Of a stretch of 64,000 nt of DNA, positions 31,588-42,183 are shown in pieces. This DNA is from Lysobacterales bacterium (GTDB taxonomy: Bacteria > Pseudomonadota > Gammaproteobacteria > Xanthomonadales > Xanthomonadaceae). The notes beneath the pieces are model-generated. The model saw nothing but the letters and a program-made list of their open reading frames with translations, did no database searches and was not told the origin of the DNA. A program made the translations under genes and the position numbers. Location: positions 102,183-166,182 of the forward strand of contig JAEKKX010000013.1 of NCBI GenBank assembly GCA_019510125.1. Direction: 5' to 3'. How positions within the stretch are numbered: the first letter of the stretch is position 1; each line of letters opens with the position of its first letter.

Positions 31588-32662
31588 GGCGGCGGCCCTC
31601 CGCGGCGGCGACCTCGTCGCGCTGCGCGACGTAGTCCTCCGGCAGTTCGGCGTAGAGATAGTCGAACATCGCGGTCGCGGGCTGCACCGGGGTCTCCAGG
31701 TAGGCGTTGATCTCGGTGTCGACGCGCTTGCCGCACTCGTCCGCCCAGGCCGCTTCCTGGGCTTCGTCCCAGAGCCCGGCGGCGGTGAGATAGGTGCGCA
31801 GCCGCGCGATCGGCTCGCGCGTCCACGCGGCCTTCACTTCGTCGTCGTTGCGGTAGCGACGGGCGTCGTCGGCGGTGGTGTGGTCGTGCAGGCGGTAGGT
31901 CATGAACTCGATCACGCTGCCGCCTTCGCCGGCGCGGGCGCGATCGAGCGCGCGATGCATGCCTTCGAGCACCGCGATCAGGTCGTTGCCGTCCACCTGC
32001 AGGCAGTGCAGTCCGCCGGCCAGGCCCTTCTGCGCCAGGGTCGGCGCGCCGGTCTGGGCCTTGCGCGGCACCGAGATCGCCCAGCCGTTGTTGATGATGC
32101 ACTGGACGAACGGCAGCGCGTACGCGCCGGCGGAATTGATCGCGGCGTAGGTGTCGGTCTTGGAGCTGCCGCCGTCGCCGCAGCAGGCCACGGCGACGCG
32201 CGGTTCCTTGCGCAGTTTGAACGCGAGCGCGGCGCCGGCGGCGTGCAGGCACTGGGTGGAGATCGGCACGCACCAGGCGTAATCGTGCTTCGGCGCTTCG
32301 GCGAAGTCGTTGCCGCGCTCGTCGCCGCCCCAGTACAGCAGGATCTCGCGCGGGCGCACGCCGCGCACCATCTGCGCGCCGTACTCGCGGTAGCTGGGCG
32401 CGAACACGTCCTCGCGCCGCATCGAGGCGCCGATGCCGACGTGGGTGGCCTCGTGGCCGAGGCAACTGGCGTAGGTGCCGAGCTTGCCGGTGCGCTGCAG
32501 GGCGATCGCCTTGCTGTCGAAGGTGCGCACGAACAGCATCTGCTTGAACCACGGCAGCAGGGTGGCGGGATCGGCGAACCGGGAGGGCGGCTCGGCGACG
32601 AGGGCGCCGTCCGGGCCGAGGTACTGCAGGTATTCGATTTCGAAGCGTGCTGCGACGGTCAT
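31580..32662 (-). CDS. 2-oxoisovalerate-type dehydrogenase E1 component, alpha subunit
   Basis: TPP motif GDGGSSKTDTYAAINSAGAYALPFVQCIINNGWAIS; overlaps E1-beta by 8 nt. Start at ATG 32662. Confidence 0.93.
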   Translation of the reverse strand: MTVAARFEIEYLQYLGPDGALVAEPPSRFADPATLLPWFKQMLFVRTFDSKAIALQRTGKLGTYASCLGHEATHVGIGASMRREDVFAPSYREYGAQMVRGVRPREILLYWGGDERGNDFAEAPKHDYAWCVPISTQCLHAAGAALAFKLRKEPRVAVACCGDGGSSKTDTYAAINSAGAYALPFVQCIINNGWAISVPRKAQTGAPTLAQKGLAGGLHCLQVDGNDLIAVLEGMHRALDRARAGEGGSVIEFMTYRLHDHTTADDARRYRNDDEVKAAWTREPIARLRTYLTAAGLWDEAQEAAWADECGKRVDTEINAYLETPVQPATAMFDYLYAELPEDYVAQRDEVAAAEGRRHG

Positions 32663-32812
32663 CGTGCGTCCGTTGCGGGGGAGCGGTGCGCCGATGATAC
32701 CCGCAGCGCCGTGGCGATTCGTTGCGCGGCGCGTCATGACGTTCGGCGTGCGTTGGCGTATGGCGTCGCGCCGCGGTTGCGGTCGCCGCGGTCGTCCACT
32801 GGACGACCGCGC

Positions 32813-32843
32813 AAAAAAGAAGCGCGGCCGGAGCCGCGCTTCT
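32813..32843 (-). terminator. Rho-independent terminator downstream of the ExeM/NucH-like gene
   Basis: Minus-strand reading agaagcgcggctccggccgcgcttctttttt. Confidence 0.75.
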
Positions 32844-32883
32844 GGGGGCTGCCGCCGGCTGGGCGGCGGCGGTGTCGCCGGGA

Positions 32884-35800
32884 TCAGCGGCGGCAGTAGC
32901 GGTGGCGGCACATGTCCGGCAGGCCCGCGCCGACGAGGGTGCGCACGGCGGTGTTGTTGGCCGTGTTCGGGTCGGGCGTGGTCGAGGTCACGTTGGCGGT
33001 GACGGTCACCGTCTGCGGGCCGCGTCCGGCCAGGGCCAGGCCGAAGTAGGCGTCGGCGCCGGCGGCCATCGGGCCGCTGGCGGTGCAGACGAAGCGGAAG
33101 CCCGTGCCGACGGCGGCGGAGGTGCAGGTCCAGCCGCTGGCGGGGACGATCGAGACGTTGCGCGGCAGCAGGTTGCCGGTGACCGTGACGACCGGCGCGG
33201 CGGCGCTGGCCGGACCGGCGTTGTGGACGGCCAGCATGAACACGCCGGCGCGTTCGCTGCGACCGATCATCCGCACCGACAGGTCGGCATCGAGCGTCGG
33301 CGCGGCGATGGACACCGTGGCGCTGGCGCTGTTGTTGCCGGTGGCCGCGTCGGGCGACGCCGAGGCGACCGTCGCGGTCATGCGCACCGTGCGGCCCGCC
33401 AGCGCGGCCGTGGCCGGGAAGCTGGTCGCGAACGCGGCGTTGGCGCCGGCGGCCAGCGACGCCGTGGTGCAGACCACGCTGGTGGCGCCGGCGGTCTGGG
33501 TCGGCGTGCCGCAGGTCCAGCCGGCGGGCGCGGTGGTGATCGGCGAGACCAGCGCGTCGAAGCCCAGGGTGAGCGAGACGGCGCCGGCCGGCGCCGGACC
33601 GGCGTTGGCGACGCTGGCGGTGTAGGCGGCGGTGCCGCCGACCGGGACGTTGGCGACGGCCGCGGCGGCGGTGGCCGACAGGTCGGCGTTTCCGTCGATC
33701 GACGCCTGGGCGGTGGCGCTGTTGTTCTCGGAGTTCTGGTCCGTGGAGCTGGCGTTGGTGTCCAGGGTCAGGCTCACCGTGGTCCCGGCCAGCGACGGCG
33801 TCGCTTCGAAGGACACCGAGAAGGCGGCGCTTTGCTCGGCGGCGAGCACATTGCCGAAACACACGACGCTGGTGCTGGCGCCGTTCTGGGTCGGCACGTC
33901 GCAGAACCAGTCCGCCGGCGCAGTGAAGACCGGACTGACGAGCGCATCGAACGTGAAGATCGCCAGCGGCGAGCTCGAGGAACCGGGGCCTGCATTCGAC
34001 ACGCTGGCCGTGAAGCTGACCGTCTGGCCGACGACGACGGCCGGCGTGACCGCGGTGACGCTCGCGCCCAGGTCGGCCGGGAACTCGGTCACCGACACGA
34101 CCGCCGTCGCCTGGTTGTTGCTCAGGCTGAAATCGGTGACGGGCGCCGAAATCGAAGCGGTGACGACCACCGGCCGGTTGGTCAGGGACGCGTCCGGGAC
34201 GAAGTCCAGGCCGAACTGGTCGACGGTGCCCGCGGCAAGACCCGTGGAATTGCAGGTGACCGTCGTGGTCGAAGCGGTCTGCACCGGTGCGGCGCACGTC
34301 CAGCCCGCCGGAGCGGTCACCGTCGGGGTGATCACCGCGTCGAAGCCGAACGTGGCGACCGCACCGCCGATCGTGACGTGCCCGTTGTGCGAGACCATGG
34401 CATCGAAATGCACGTTCTGGCCGGGATAGACCGACCCGGGGCCCGGGCTGAGCGTCATCGAGAGATCCGCGTAGACCTTGATGGTCACGCTGGCGTTGCT
34501 CGTGTTGTTGCCCGGGACGTCGTCCGGGATCTGCGAGGTGATGGCCGCGGCGAGGTTCAGCGTCCTTTCCGACTCGACGCTGGCGCCGGTGGGCACCCGG
34601 ATGGCGAACTCGGCGCCGGCGACGAAGCTGGGCGTCGTGCAGGTGACGGTCGTGGTGGTGGCGTCCTGGACGGGCGCGGCGCAGGTCCAGTCGGCGGGCG
34701 CGGTCACCACCGGCGAGACGAGCGCGTCGAACACGAACGCGGTGCTCGCGAACACGGCGCGGTCGATGCCCATGTTGAAGACGTTCACCGTGAAGTTCGC
34801 GTCGTCGCCGGCATTGATGGTGCCGACCGCCGCGGTCGCCTGGATGCCGAGGTTGGCGTTCGCGAAGGTATCGACGCTCACGGACGACTGGTTGTTGGCG
34901 TTCGCCGGGTCCGTCGTGACGGAAGCGGTGGTCGCATCCATCCTGAGGGTGCGGTTGGCCAGGCTCGCGTCGACCACGATGTCCGCCGCGAAGACCATGG
35001 CGAAATTGGTGTCGAGCGACGGCGTGGTGCAGGTCACGGTGGTGTTGCCGCCGGCCTGGACGGGCGCGTCGCAGGTCCAGCCGCTCGGGGCGGTGATCGC
35101 CGGATTCACGAGCGCGTTGAAGACGAGGACGATCGAGGACGCACCGGCCACGCTGGGCCCGAGGTTCAGCACGCGCGCGGAGAACCGCACGGTCTGGTCG
35201 AGACGCGGGAACGCGGGCGTCACCGAGGTCACGACCGACAGGTCGGCGCTGCGGAACGCGGCGACGGTGATCGCCACGCGCACCGGATCGTGGTCGGAGA
35301 TGCGGGTCGGGACGCCGGCCACGCCGTAGTTCAGCACGCTGAAGTCGGCGTCGATGCGGGCGTGCTCGACCTTGATGTCGGCCGCGTCCATCACCACGGC
35401 TTCGTTGAGCAGCGCATGGTCGAGGGTCTGCGCGCTGCCGTCGAAGGTGTAGGAGTAGCGTTCGGCCGGGTCGAGGGTGAACAGGGCGCCGTCGACCAGC
35501 GGGGTGGTGATCGGGCTCGGCAGCCAGGTGATGACCTGGTCCTCGGCCACTTCGTCGCCGCGGACGATGCCCATCACGTCGACGTAGCCGTCGCTGAACT
35601 GGTAGGCGTTGAAGTCGCCCAGCAGCACGATGTGCTCGGCCGGGTTGGCGGTCTGGATCGAGTGCACCAGGTTCGCCAGGAACACCGCCTGCTGGCCGCG
35701 CTTGTTGCGCACGCGGTCGCCTTCGGTGGCCCAGCCGTTGCTGCCCGGCGTGGTGTCGTCGAGGCCGTTGAGCGAACGCAGGTGGTTGATGATGACCGTG

Positions 35801-38145
35801 ATCGGGTAGCTGGCGCCGTTGTCGTGGTGGACGAGCGCGCGCAGCAGCAGCGGCGGGCGGTCGTTGAGCAGGCTGGTGCTGTTGTTCGGGTTCGTGAAGA
35901 CGGTGTTCTTGCCGTACTGGGTGACCTCCAGCACTTCGACGCGCTCGGTGGTGCCGACGGCCTTGGTGTTGACCAGGTAGGCGACGTTGATGCCGCCGAC
36001 GTCGTTGCCCTGCACCAGGTACGGCACGTAGATCGGGGCGCTGGGGCAGGTGCTGTTGATGCGGTCGGCGAGCAGGCCGATGACGCGCAGGTTCTCGACT
36101 TCCACCAGGCCCAGGATGTCCGGGGTCTTGAGGTAGTTGCAGATCGCCAGGCTGGCCTTGGTCAGGCGCTTGTCGACGGCGGCGGCGGTCAGGGTGGTGG
36201 CGCCGTTGCTGTCGTTGACCTCGTCGAAGAAGCGCTGCAGGTTGAAGCCGGCGACGGTGACGTCGTCGTAGCGGGCGTCGGAGACCGGGGTCGGGGTCTT
36301 GCCGCCGGTGACGGTGCCCGAGCCCACGTCGGGCAGCAGCGCCCAGACGCCGGAGAAGTAGTCCATCACGCCGGTCATGTTGGCGATCTGGGCGTCGACC
36401 TCGGGGGTCAGCGAGCTGGCGCCGACCTGGCCGCGGCTGCGGACCATGATGCGCTCGGCGTTGTGGTCGAAGCGCGGCGGGTTCTTGCCGGCCGGGATCG
36501 GGAACAGGTCGAGCACGTCGATGCCCGGCTCGCGGAACGGACGGGCGACGCCGTCGAGCACGATCTGGAACACGCCGGTGGTGCTGGACGTGGCGCTGGA
36601 CTCGGTGATGTTGCCGTCGGTCGGCGCGACCACGCGGCCGGCGGCCACGGTGACGCGCATGCCCTCGAACTTCTCGGCGGTGCCCGGGGTGGCGCCGGGG
36701 CCGAAGTCGGCGGTGGTCAGCACGACCGGCGCCGGCAGCGGGTTGCCGCTGCTCAACTGGACGACGGTCGGCGACACCAGCTCGGTGATCGAGAGCTGGT
36801 TGAGGTTGCTGGTCGGGGTGAATTCGCTGACCGTCGCGGTCACGCGCACGCGGTTGCCCACGGCGGCCGCGGCCGGCGGCGCGGTCGAAGTGAAGACGAA
36901 GATGCCTTCCGAGGTGTTCGGATCGGCGTCGGCCTCCGCGTCGGGCGCCTGCAGGAAGAAGCCGTTGTTGAACTTCAGCGCGGTGACGATGCCCTCGGTG
37001 ACGACCACGCCCCCGTTGAGCGGCGACAGCAGGCCGTTGCCCTGGATGTCGTGGATCGGCACGACGTTGACGTCGTCGTTGAGGATCGTGCCGAGGCCCT
37101 GGCCGTCGGCGATGTTGGCGCCGGTCGCCGAGACGATGTTGAGGAAGAACGTTTCGTCCGGTTCGGTCGTGGTGTCGCCGATCACGTTCACGGTGACGGT
37201 GGCGGAGGTCGAACCTTGCGGGATGACGACGGTGCCGCTGGCGGCGACGTAGTCGCTGCCGGCGGTGGCGGTGCCGTCGGCGGTGGCGTACTGGATGGCC
37301 ACGCCGCCGACGCCGGCCGGCTGGCTGAGGCCGAAGCCGAAGGTGAACGCGGTGGTGCCGCTGTTGCCTTCGGCGGCGCTGACGTCGTTGACCGCCAGCG
37401 CGGGCGTGGCCGAGCCGGTGGTGGTCAGCGAGAAGTCGTCGACCGCCAGGCCGTCGTCCGCGCCGGAGGCGTCGATGTCGGCCCAGCGGATGCAGAAGCT
37501 CGCGCCGTTGGCGATCGCCAGGCCGGTGATGCTGCCGCTGATCGCGGTGCGGTTGGCGGCGGCGTTGCCGTCCTTCGCGCCGGTGGTGGTGGTGTTCGGG
37601 GTCGTGAAGCTGAGCGCCGCGACGTCGGTCCAGGTGCCGGTCGTCACCGAGGTGGCGTCGAGGCTGTACTGGAAGTTCAGGCTGTCGGTGCGCGCGGCGG
37701 TGCCCAGGCGCCACTGCTCGCCGGTGTAGGCGATGTCGAGGCTGCTCAGGGTCGTGGCGGTGTTGTTGGTGAAGCAGGCGCCGAAGTTCGGGATCAGCGT
37801 GCCGCTGCGCAGGGAGCCGAACGCGCGTTCGGTGCTGCCGGCCGAGCCGTAGCTGTAGGTGTCGCCGGTGGTGCTGGCGCCGGTGTCGACGGCGTACTGC
37901 TCGTTGTCGCGCGCGCCGCCGCCGGTTTCGTTCAGTTGCCAGCCCGTGGGCAGCGCGGTGTTCGTCGTCGAGCCCGCGGTGTTCGACAGCGTGTCGAAGT
38001 TCTGCGTGTACGTCCCGCCGGTGAGGCTGACGTTCTGCGCGAGGGCGGGCGCGCCGATGCCGCAGAGCAGCAGGATCGGCAGCGAACGACGGATGAGATG
38101 CGACAAGAAACCGGCCCCACGCCGGCAGCCTGACAGACGAAGCAT
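32884..38145 (-). CDS. ExeM/NucH-type extracellular endonuclease with Calx-beta-like domain and C-terminal tandem repeats
   Basis: Signal peptide ...LPILLLCGIGAPALAQ; IHDIQGNGLLSPLNGGVVVTEGIVTA, EEP domain (ILGLVEVENL, INHLRSLNG, LLGDFNAYQ, SDHDPVR); C-terminus has repeated FxFDALVxPxxTAPxxWTCxxPxQxxxTTxVTCxTxxL units. Start at ATG 38145. Confidence 0.88.
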   Translation of the reverse strand: MLRLSGCRRGAGFLSHLIRRSLPILLLCGIGAPALAQNVSLTGGTYTQNFDTLSNTAGSTTNTALPTGWQLNETGGGARDNEQYAVDTGASTTGDTYSYGSAGSTERAFGSLRSGTLIPNFGACFTNNTATTLSSLDIAYTGEQWRLGTAARTDSLNFQYSLDATSVTTGTWTDVAALSFTTPNTTTTGAKDGNAAANRTAISGSITGLAIANGASFCIRWADIDASGADDGLAVDDFSLTTTGSATPALAVNDVSAAEGNSGTTAFTFGFGLSQPAGVGGVAIQYATADGTATAGSDYVAASGTVVIPQGSTSATVTVNVIGDTTTEPDETFFLNIVSATGANIADGQGLGTILNDDVNVVPIHDIQGNGLLSPLNGGVVVTEGIVTALKFNNGFFLQAPDAEADADPNTSEGIFVFTSTAPPAAAAVGNRVRVTATVSEFTPTSNLNQLSITELVSPTVVQLSSGNPLPAPVVLTTADFGPGATPGTAEKFEGMRVTVAAGRVVAPTDGNITESSATSSTTGVFQIVLDGVARPFREPGIDVLDLFPIPAGKNPPRFDHNAERIMVRSRGQVGASSLTPEVDAQIANMTGVMDYFSGVWALLPDVGSGTVTGGKTPTPVSDARYDDVTVAGFNLQRFFDEVNDSNGATTLTAAAVDKRLTKASLAICNYLKTPDILGLVEVENLRVIGLLADRINSTCPSAPIYVPYLVQGNDVGGINVAYLVNTKAVGTTERVEVLEVTQYGKNTVFTNPNNSTSLLNDRPPLLLRALVHHDNGASYPITVIINHLRSLNGLDDTTPGSNGWATEGDRVRNKRGQQAVFLANLVHSIQTANPAEHIVLLGDFNAYQFSDGYVDVMGIVRGDEVAEDQVITWLPSPITTPLVDGALFTLDPAERYSYTFDGSAQTLDHALLNEAVVMDAADIKVEHARIDADFSVLNYGVAGVPTRISDHDPVRVAITVAAFRSADLSVVTSVTPAFPRLDQTVRFSARVLNLGPSVAGASSIVLVFNALVNPAITAPSGWTCDAPVQAGGNTTVTCTTPSLDTNFAMVFAADIVVDASLANRTLRMDATTASVTTDPANANNQSSVSVDTFANANLGIQATAAVGTINAGDDANFTVNVFNMGIDRAVFASTAFVFDALVSPVVTAPADWTCAAPVQDATTTTVTCTTPSFVAGAEFAIRVPTGASVESERTLNLAAAITSQIPDDVPGNNTSNASVTIKVYADLSMTLSPGPGSVYPGQNVHFDAMVSHNGHVTIGGAVATFGFDAVITPTVTAPAGWTCAAPVQTASTTTVTCNSTGLAAGTVDQFGLDFVPDASLTNRPVVVTASISAPVTDFSLSNNQATAVVSVTEFPADLGASVTAVTPAVVVGQTVSFTASVSNAGPGSSSSPLAIFTFDALVSPVFTAPADWFCDVPTQNGASTSVVCFGNVLAAEQSAAFSVSFEATPSLAGTTVSLTLDTNASSTDQNSENNSATAQASIDGNADLSATAAAAVANVPVGGTAAYTASVANAGPAPAGAVSLTLGFDALVSPITTAPAGWTCGTPTQTAGATSVVCTTASLAAGANAAFATSFPATAALAGRTVRMTATVASASPDAATGNNSASATVSIAAPTLDADLSVRMIGRSERAGVFMLAVHNAGPASAAAPVVTVTGNLLPRNVSIVPASGWTCTSAAVGTGFRFVCTASGPMAAGADAYFGLALAGRGPQTVTVTANVTSTTPDPNTANNTAVRTLVGAGLPDMCRHRYCRR

Positions 38146-38373
38146 GGTGATCCCCCGATCCAGATTGAGCCCCGCGGCGGTGCGCGGGGTCGACGATTGT
38201 GACCGAAATTGTGACGGTTGTGGGTTGCAGTCCGATGACCGGCCGGGCGGGGCGCGCCGGGGCCGTCGGCGGGGCGGCGCTGTAACGCGATGTTCGACGC
38301 CGATGTCGCGGTTCCCGCAACACGTCGCGGCGGGCGGCGGGCGTTCCATACGCTGCTGCGCTACTCTGTACGG

Positions 38374-39234
38374 ATGACGCTCGAACGCAACGAACGCCCC
38401 CTCGAGGCGGGCATCCACACCGACCTCGCCGGCCGGATGACCTATGGCGGGTACCTGCACCTGGACCGGCTGCTCGCCGCCCAGCATCCGCTGTCCGACC
38501 CGCCGCACCACGACGAGATGCTGTTCATCGTCCAGCACCAGGTGGCGGAGCTGTGGATGAAGCTGCTGGTCCACGAACTGAGCGCCGCGGTCGACCACCT
38601 GCGCCACGACCGCGTGTGGCAGTTCGGCAAGGTCGCCGCCCGCTGCAAGCGGGTGCAGGAACAGCTCACCTCGATGTGGGCCGTGCTGGAGACGCTCACG
38701 CCGTCTGAATACATGGAATTCCGCGACGTGCTCGGCCCGTCGTCCGGGTTCCAGTCGCTGCAGTACCGGACCATCGAATTCCTGATGGGCAACAAGAACG
38801 CGGCGATGCTGCGGGTGTTCGACTACGACCCCGACGCGCAGGCGGGACTGCGCGCGGTGCTCGAGGCGCCGAGCCTGTACGACGAATTCCTGCGCTACCT
38901 CGCGCGCTGGGGCCACGCGGTGCCGGCCGGACACGTCGAACGCGACTGGACCCGGGCCCACGTGTCCGACCCGGCGCTGCTGCCGGTGTTCGAGCGCATC
39001 TACGAGGACACCGGCACGTACTGGCGCGAATACGCGCTGTGCGAGGACCTGGTCGACCTGGAGACGCAGTTCCAGATCTGGCGGTTCCGCCACCTGCGCA
39101 CGGTGATGCGCGTGATCGGCTTCAAGCGCGGCACCGGCGGCTCCAGCGGCGCGGGTTTCCTGAAGCAGGCGCTGGACCTGACCTTCTTTCCGGAGCTGTT
39201 CGAAGTGCGTTCGAGCATCGGCCCGGGGCGCTGA
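38374..39234 (+). CDS. kynA: Tryptophan 2,3-dioxygenase
   Basis: [71 protein letters not shown]. Confidence 0.96.
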   Translation: MTLERNERPLEAGIHTDLAGRMTYGGYLHLDRLLAAQHPLSDPPHHDEMLFIVQHQVAELWMKLLVHELSAAVDHLRHDRVWQFGKVAARCKRVQEQLTSMWAVLETLTPSEYMEFRDVLGPSSGFQSLQYRTIEFLMGNKNAAMLRVFDYDPDAQAGLRAVLEAPSLYDEFLRYLARWGHAVPAGHVERDWTRAHVSDPALLPVFERIYEDTGTYWREYALCEDLVDLETQFQIWRFRHLRTVMRVIGFKRGTGGSSGAGFLKQALDLTFFPELFEVRSSIGPGR

Positions 39235-39241
39235 GCGGCGG

Positions 39242-39889
39242 ATGGACGCGGTCCCGCTGCCGCCCCTCGCGCAGGGCCTGGCCTGGACCGCGGCCCTGGC
39301 GACCCTGGCGTGGTCGGCGCGGCGGCTGCCCTGGTACAAGGTGCGCGGCGACGAGGAAGCGCTGCGCGTGCTGCTGCTGGCGACCGCCGCGCTCGCCGCG
39401 ATGCGCTGGTTCAATACCGATGCCCTGCAGGGCGTGAGCCTGCATTTCATCGGCGCGACCGCGGCCACGCTGATGTTCGGGCCGCGCTTCGCGCTGTGGG
39501 CGATGGCGGCGGTCAGCGCAGCCGCGCTCGGCATGGGCAGCGCGTGGCAGGGCTGGGCGGCGGATTTCCTGGTCTGCGGCGCACTGCCGGCGCTGACCAC
39601 CGAAGCCGTCGGCCGCTTCATCGAATCGCGCCTGCCGCAGAACCCGCTCATCTATGTCTGGGTGCGCGGGTTCCTGGGCGGCGCGCTGGCGATCGCCGCC
39701 TCGAACCTGTCCAAGGCCGCGGTGTCGGTCTGGCTGGACGACCCGGCCGCGGCCGCCTATCTCGCGGCCACGCCGCCGATGATGTTCGGCGAGGGTTTCT
39801 TCTGCGGCGGCGCGATGGCCCTGATCGTGGTGTATCGCCCGCAGTGGTGCGCCAGCTTCGACGACGCCCGCTACCTGCGACCGCGCTGA
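39242..39889 (+). CDS. CbiM-like energy-coupling factor ABC transporter permease
   Basis: SLHFIGATAATLMFGPRFALWAM, TPPMMFGEGFFCGGAMALIVVYRPQW; multi-TM. Confidence 0.75.
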   Translation: MDAVPLPPLAQGLAWTAALATLAWSARRLPWYKVRGDEEALRVLLLATAALAAMRWFNTDALQGVSLHFIGATAATLMFGPRFALWAMAAVSAAALGMGSAWQGWAADFLVCGALPALTTEAVGRFIESRLPQNPLIYVWVRGFLGGALAIAASNLSKAAVSVWLDDPAAAAYLAATPPMMFGEGFFCGGAMALIVVYRPQWCASFDDARYLRPR

Positions 39890-40097
39890 AGCGCGCGCGG
39901 CCTTGCCGAATGCGGCGATTCGCCGGCGCCGCCGGTCCGGGGCCCCGCGGAAAGGGCATGCTGCGGCGGAGCCCCGCTTGTTGCGGCGCAGCATCGGCGC
40001 CGGTTTGACGCATGGGGGCGGGTCGGTCATCCTCCGGCGGCCCGCAGCGCCGCGCGGCATCTGATTCCCGTTTCCATCGCCAGAAGAGAGAAACCGC

Positions 40098-41603
40098 ATG
40101 AGCGGAGCCCCCGTGACCGACGACCGAACCCCGGCCATCCCCGAATTTCCGCAGGTGATGGGGCATCCCCGTCCGCTGTGGATGCTGTTCATGTCGGAGT
40201 TCTGGGAACGCTTCGCGTTCTACGGCATCCGCTGGGCGCTCGTGCTGTACATCGTGGCCCAGTTCCACAACGGCGACGCGGCGGGCCAGGCGCCCGCGGG
40301 CCTGATCTACGGCTCGTACCTGGCGCTGGTCTACGCCGGCGCGATCTTCGGCGGCTACGTCGCCGACCGCTTCATCGGTTACCAGCGTTCGATCCTGATC
40401 GGCGCGGTGATCATGGCCATCGGCCTGTTCCTGGTCAGCATCCCGAACCAGGACGTCTTCAAGCTCGGCCTGGCGACGATCGTGGTCGGCAACGGCCTGT
40501 TCAAGCCGATCATCTCCACCGTCGTCGGCAAGCTCTACGCCCCGGGCGACGGCCGCCGCGACTCGGGCTTCACCATCTTCTACATGGGCATCAACGCCGG
40601 TGCGTTCATCGCGCCGATCCTGACCCAGATCCTCGCCGAGAGGGTGTTCGGCACCGAAACGGTCCCGGCCTACAAGGTCGTGTTCATCTGCGCCGCCATC
40701 GGCATGCTGGTCAGCACCTTCTGGTTCTGGCTCGGCCGCGGCCAGCTCCAGGGCATCGGCGCGCCGCCGGCCGGCGGCGAGAGCCTGGCGCGGGTCGCGA
40801 TCGTCGCCATCGGCGCGGTCTGCGTGGTCCCGGTCGTCTACTTCCTGCTGGCGCTGGGCGCCGAGCGGCTGCAGGTCATCCTGACCGTGATGTTCGTGCT
40901 GCTCGCGGTGATGCTGATGATCGAAGGCATCCGCAGCGGCGCGGTCGCGCGCGACAAGGTGATCGCGATGCTGATCATCTTCGCCTTCAACATCCTGTTC
41001 TGGATGTTCTTCGAGCAGGCGGGCAGCTCGTTCACCTTCCTCGCCGAAAACATCGTCGATCGCAAGCTGGGCGACTGGACCTTCCCGACCGCGTGGTTCC
41101 AGAGCGTGAACTCGGTGGCGATCATCTGCCTGGCCCCGATCATCGCCTGGATCTGGGTGAAGATGGGCAACCGGAACCCGTCGATCCCGCGCAAGTTCGG
41201 CCTCGGCCTGATCTTCAACGGCCTCGCCTTCCTGCTGCTGATGTTCGCGCTGTCGAAGCTGGTCGACCCGGCGTCGATGAAGATCCCGTTCTGGACGCTG
41301 TTCGCGGTCTACTGGATCCAGTCGATCGGCGAGCTGTGCCTGTCGCCGATCGGCCTGTCGATGGTGACCAAGCTCGCGCCGGTCCGCCTGGTCGGCTTCG
41401 GCATGGGCGGCTGGTTCCTCTCGACCGGCATCGGCAACAACCTGTCCGGCATCTTCGCCGGGCATGTCAGCGGCGAGGGCGGCATGACCACCGCGTCGGC
41501 GCTGTCGGGGTACACCTTCGGCTTCTGGTCGCTGATCGGCTTCGGCGTGCTGCTGTTCCTGATCGCCCCGCTGATCCAGAAGCTGATGCACGGCGTGAAG
41601 TAA
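40098..41603 (+). CDS. POT-family peptide MFS transporter
   Basis: LFMSEFWERFAFYGIRWALVLYI, GGYVADRFIGYQRSI, GFTIFYMGINAGAFIAPI, WMFFEQAGSS. Confidence 0.94.
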   Translation: MSGAPVTDDRTPAIPEFPQVMGHPRPLWMLFMSEFWERFAFYGIRWALVLYIVAQFHNGDAAGQAPAGLIYGSYLALVYAGAIFGGYVADRFIGYQRSILIGAVIMAIGLFLVSIPNQDVFKLGLATIVVGNGLFKPIISTVVGKLYAPGDGRRDSGFTIFYMGINAGAFIAPILTQILAERVFGTETVPAYKVVFICAAIGMLVSTFWFWLGRGQLQGIGAPPAGGESLARVAIVAIGAVCVVPVVYFLLALGAERLQVILTVMFVLLAVMLMIEGIRSGAVARDKVIAMLIIFAFNILFWMFFEQAGSSFTFLAENIVDRKLGDWTFPTAWFQSVNSVAIICLAPIIAWIWVKMGNRNPSIPRKFGLGLIFNGLAFLLLMFALSKLVDPASMKIPFWTLFAVYWIQSIGELCLSPIGLSMVTKLAPVRLVGFGMGGWFLSTGIGNNLSGIFAGHVSGEGGMTTASALSGYTFGFWSLIGFGVLLFLIAPLIQKLMHGVK

Positions 41604-41735
41604 GCCGACGCCGGCAGGGAACGCGTCGCGGCCCCTGCCGCGGCGCCGCGTCCGGCGCGCCGGGCGCCAGGGACGGGTCCGCATGCGTGCGGGCCGTTCG
41701 TCCGTGAGGCGGGCCGCGCCCGCGAAGGGGGAAGG

Positions 41736-42167
41736 ATGCAGAGGTCGAATCGGCTGCCGCCCTGGTACTGGCTCGTCGCGCTCGCGATGCTGGCCTGGAA
41801 CGGCATGGGGGTGATGGCCTACATCGCCCAGGCCACGATGACGCCCGCGGCGCTCGCCGCGCTGCCCGAGGCCGAGCGCGCGGTGTACGCGGGCATTCCC
41901 GCCTGGGTGACGGCGGCGTTCGCGTTCGCGGTGTTCGGCGGCGCCGGCGGCTGTCTGCTGCTGTTGCTGCGCAGCCGCTGGGCGGTGCCGGTGCTGCTGC
42001 TGTCGCTGGCCGGCGTGATCGCGCAGATGAGCTACGTCGTGGTGATCAGCCGGGGCTACGAAGTCCGCGGCGCCACCGGCATGGTGATGCCGGCGCTGGT
42101 GGTCGCCGGCGCGCTGTTCCTGGTCGGGTTCTCGCGGTTCGCGCGCAGGCGCGGCTGGCTGCGCTGA
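41736..42167 (+). CDS. Hypothetical multi-TM membrane protein
   Basis: 143 aa with four hydrophobic segments. Confidence 0.65.
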   Translation: MQRSNRLPPWYWLVALAMLAWNGMGVMAYIAQATMTPAALAALPEAERAVYAGIPAWVTAAFAFAVFGGAGGCLLLLLRSRWAVPVLLLSLAGVIAQMSYVVVISRGYEVRGATGMVMPALVVAGALFLVGFSRFARRRGWLR

Positions 42168-42183
42168 GCCTCGCCGTGGCGGC

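Noticed and set aside
31580-38323. 2247-aa minus ORF and 1753-aa plus ORF (32872..38133) over the ExeM/NucH-like gene
   Set aside because: Shadow frames of the real 32884-38145 CDS; the true E1-alpha is only the 31580-32662 part of the 2247-aa ORF.
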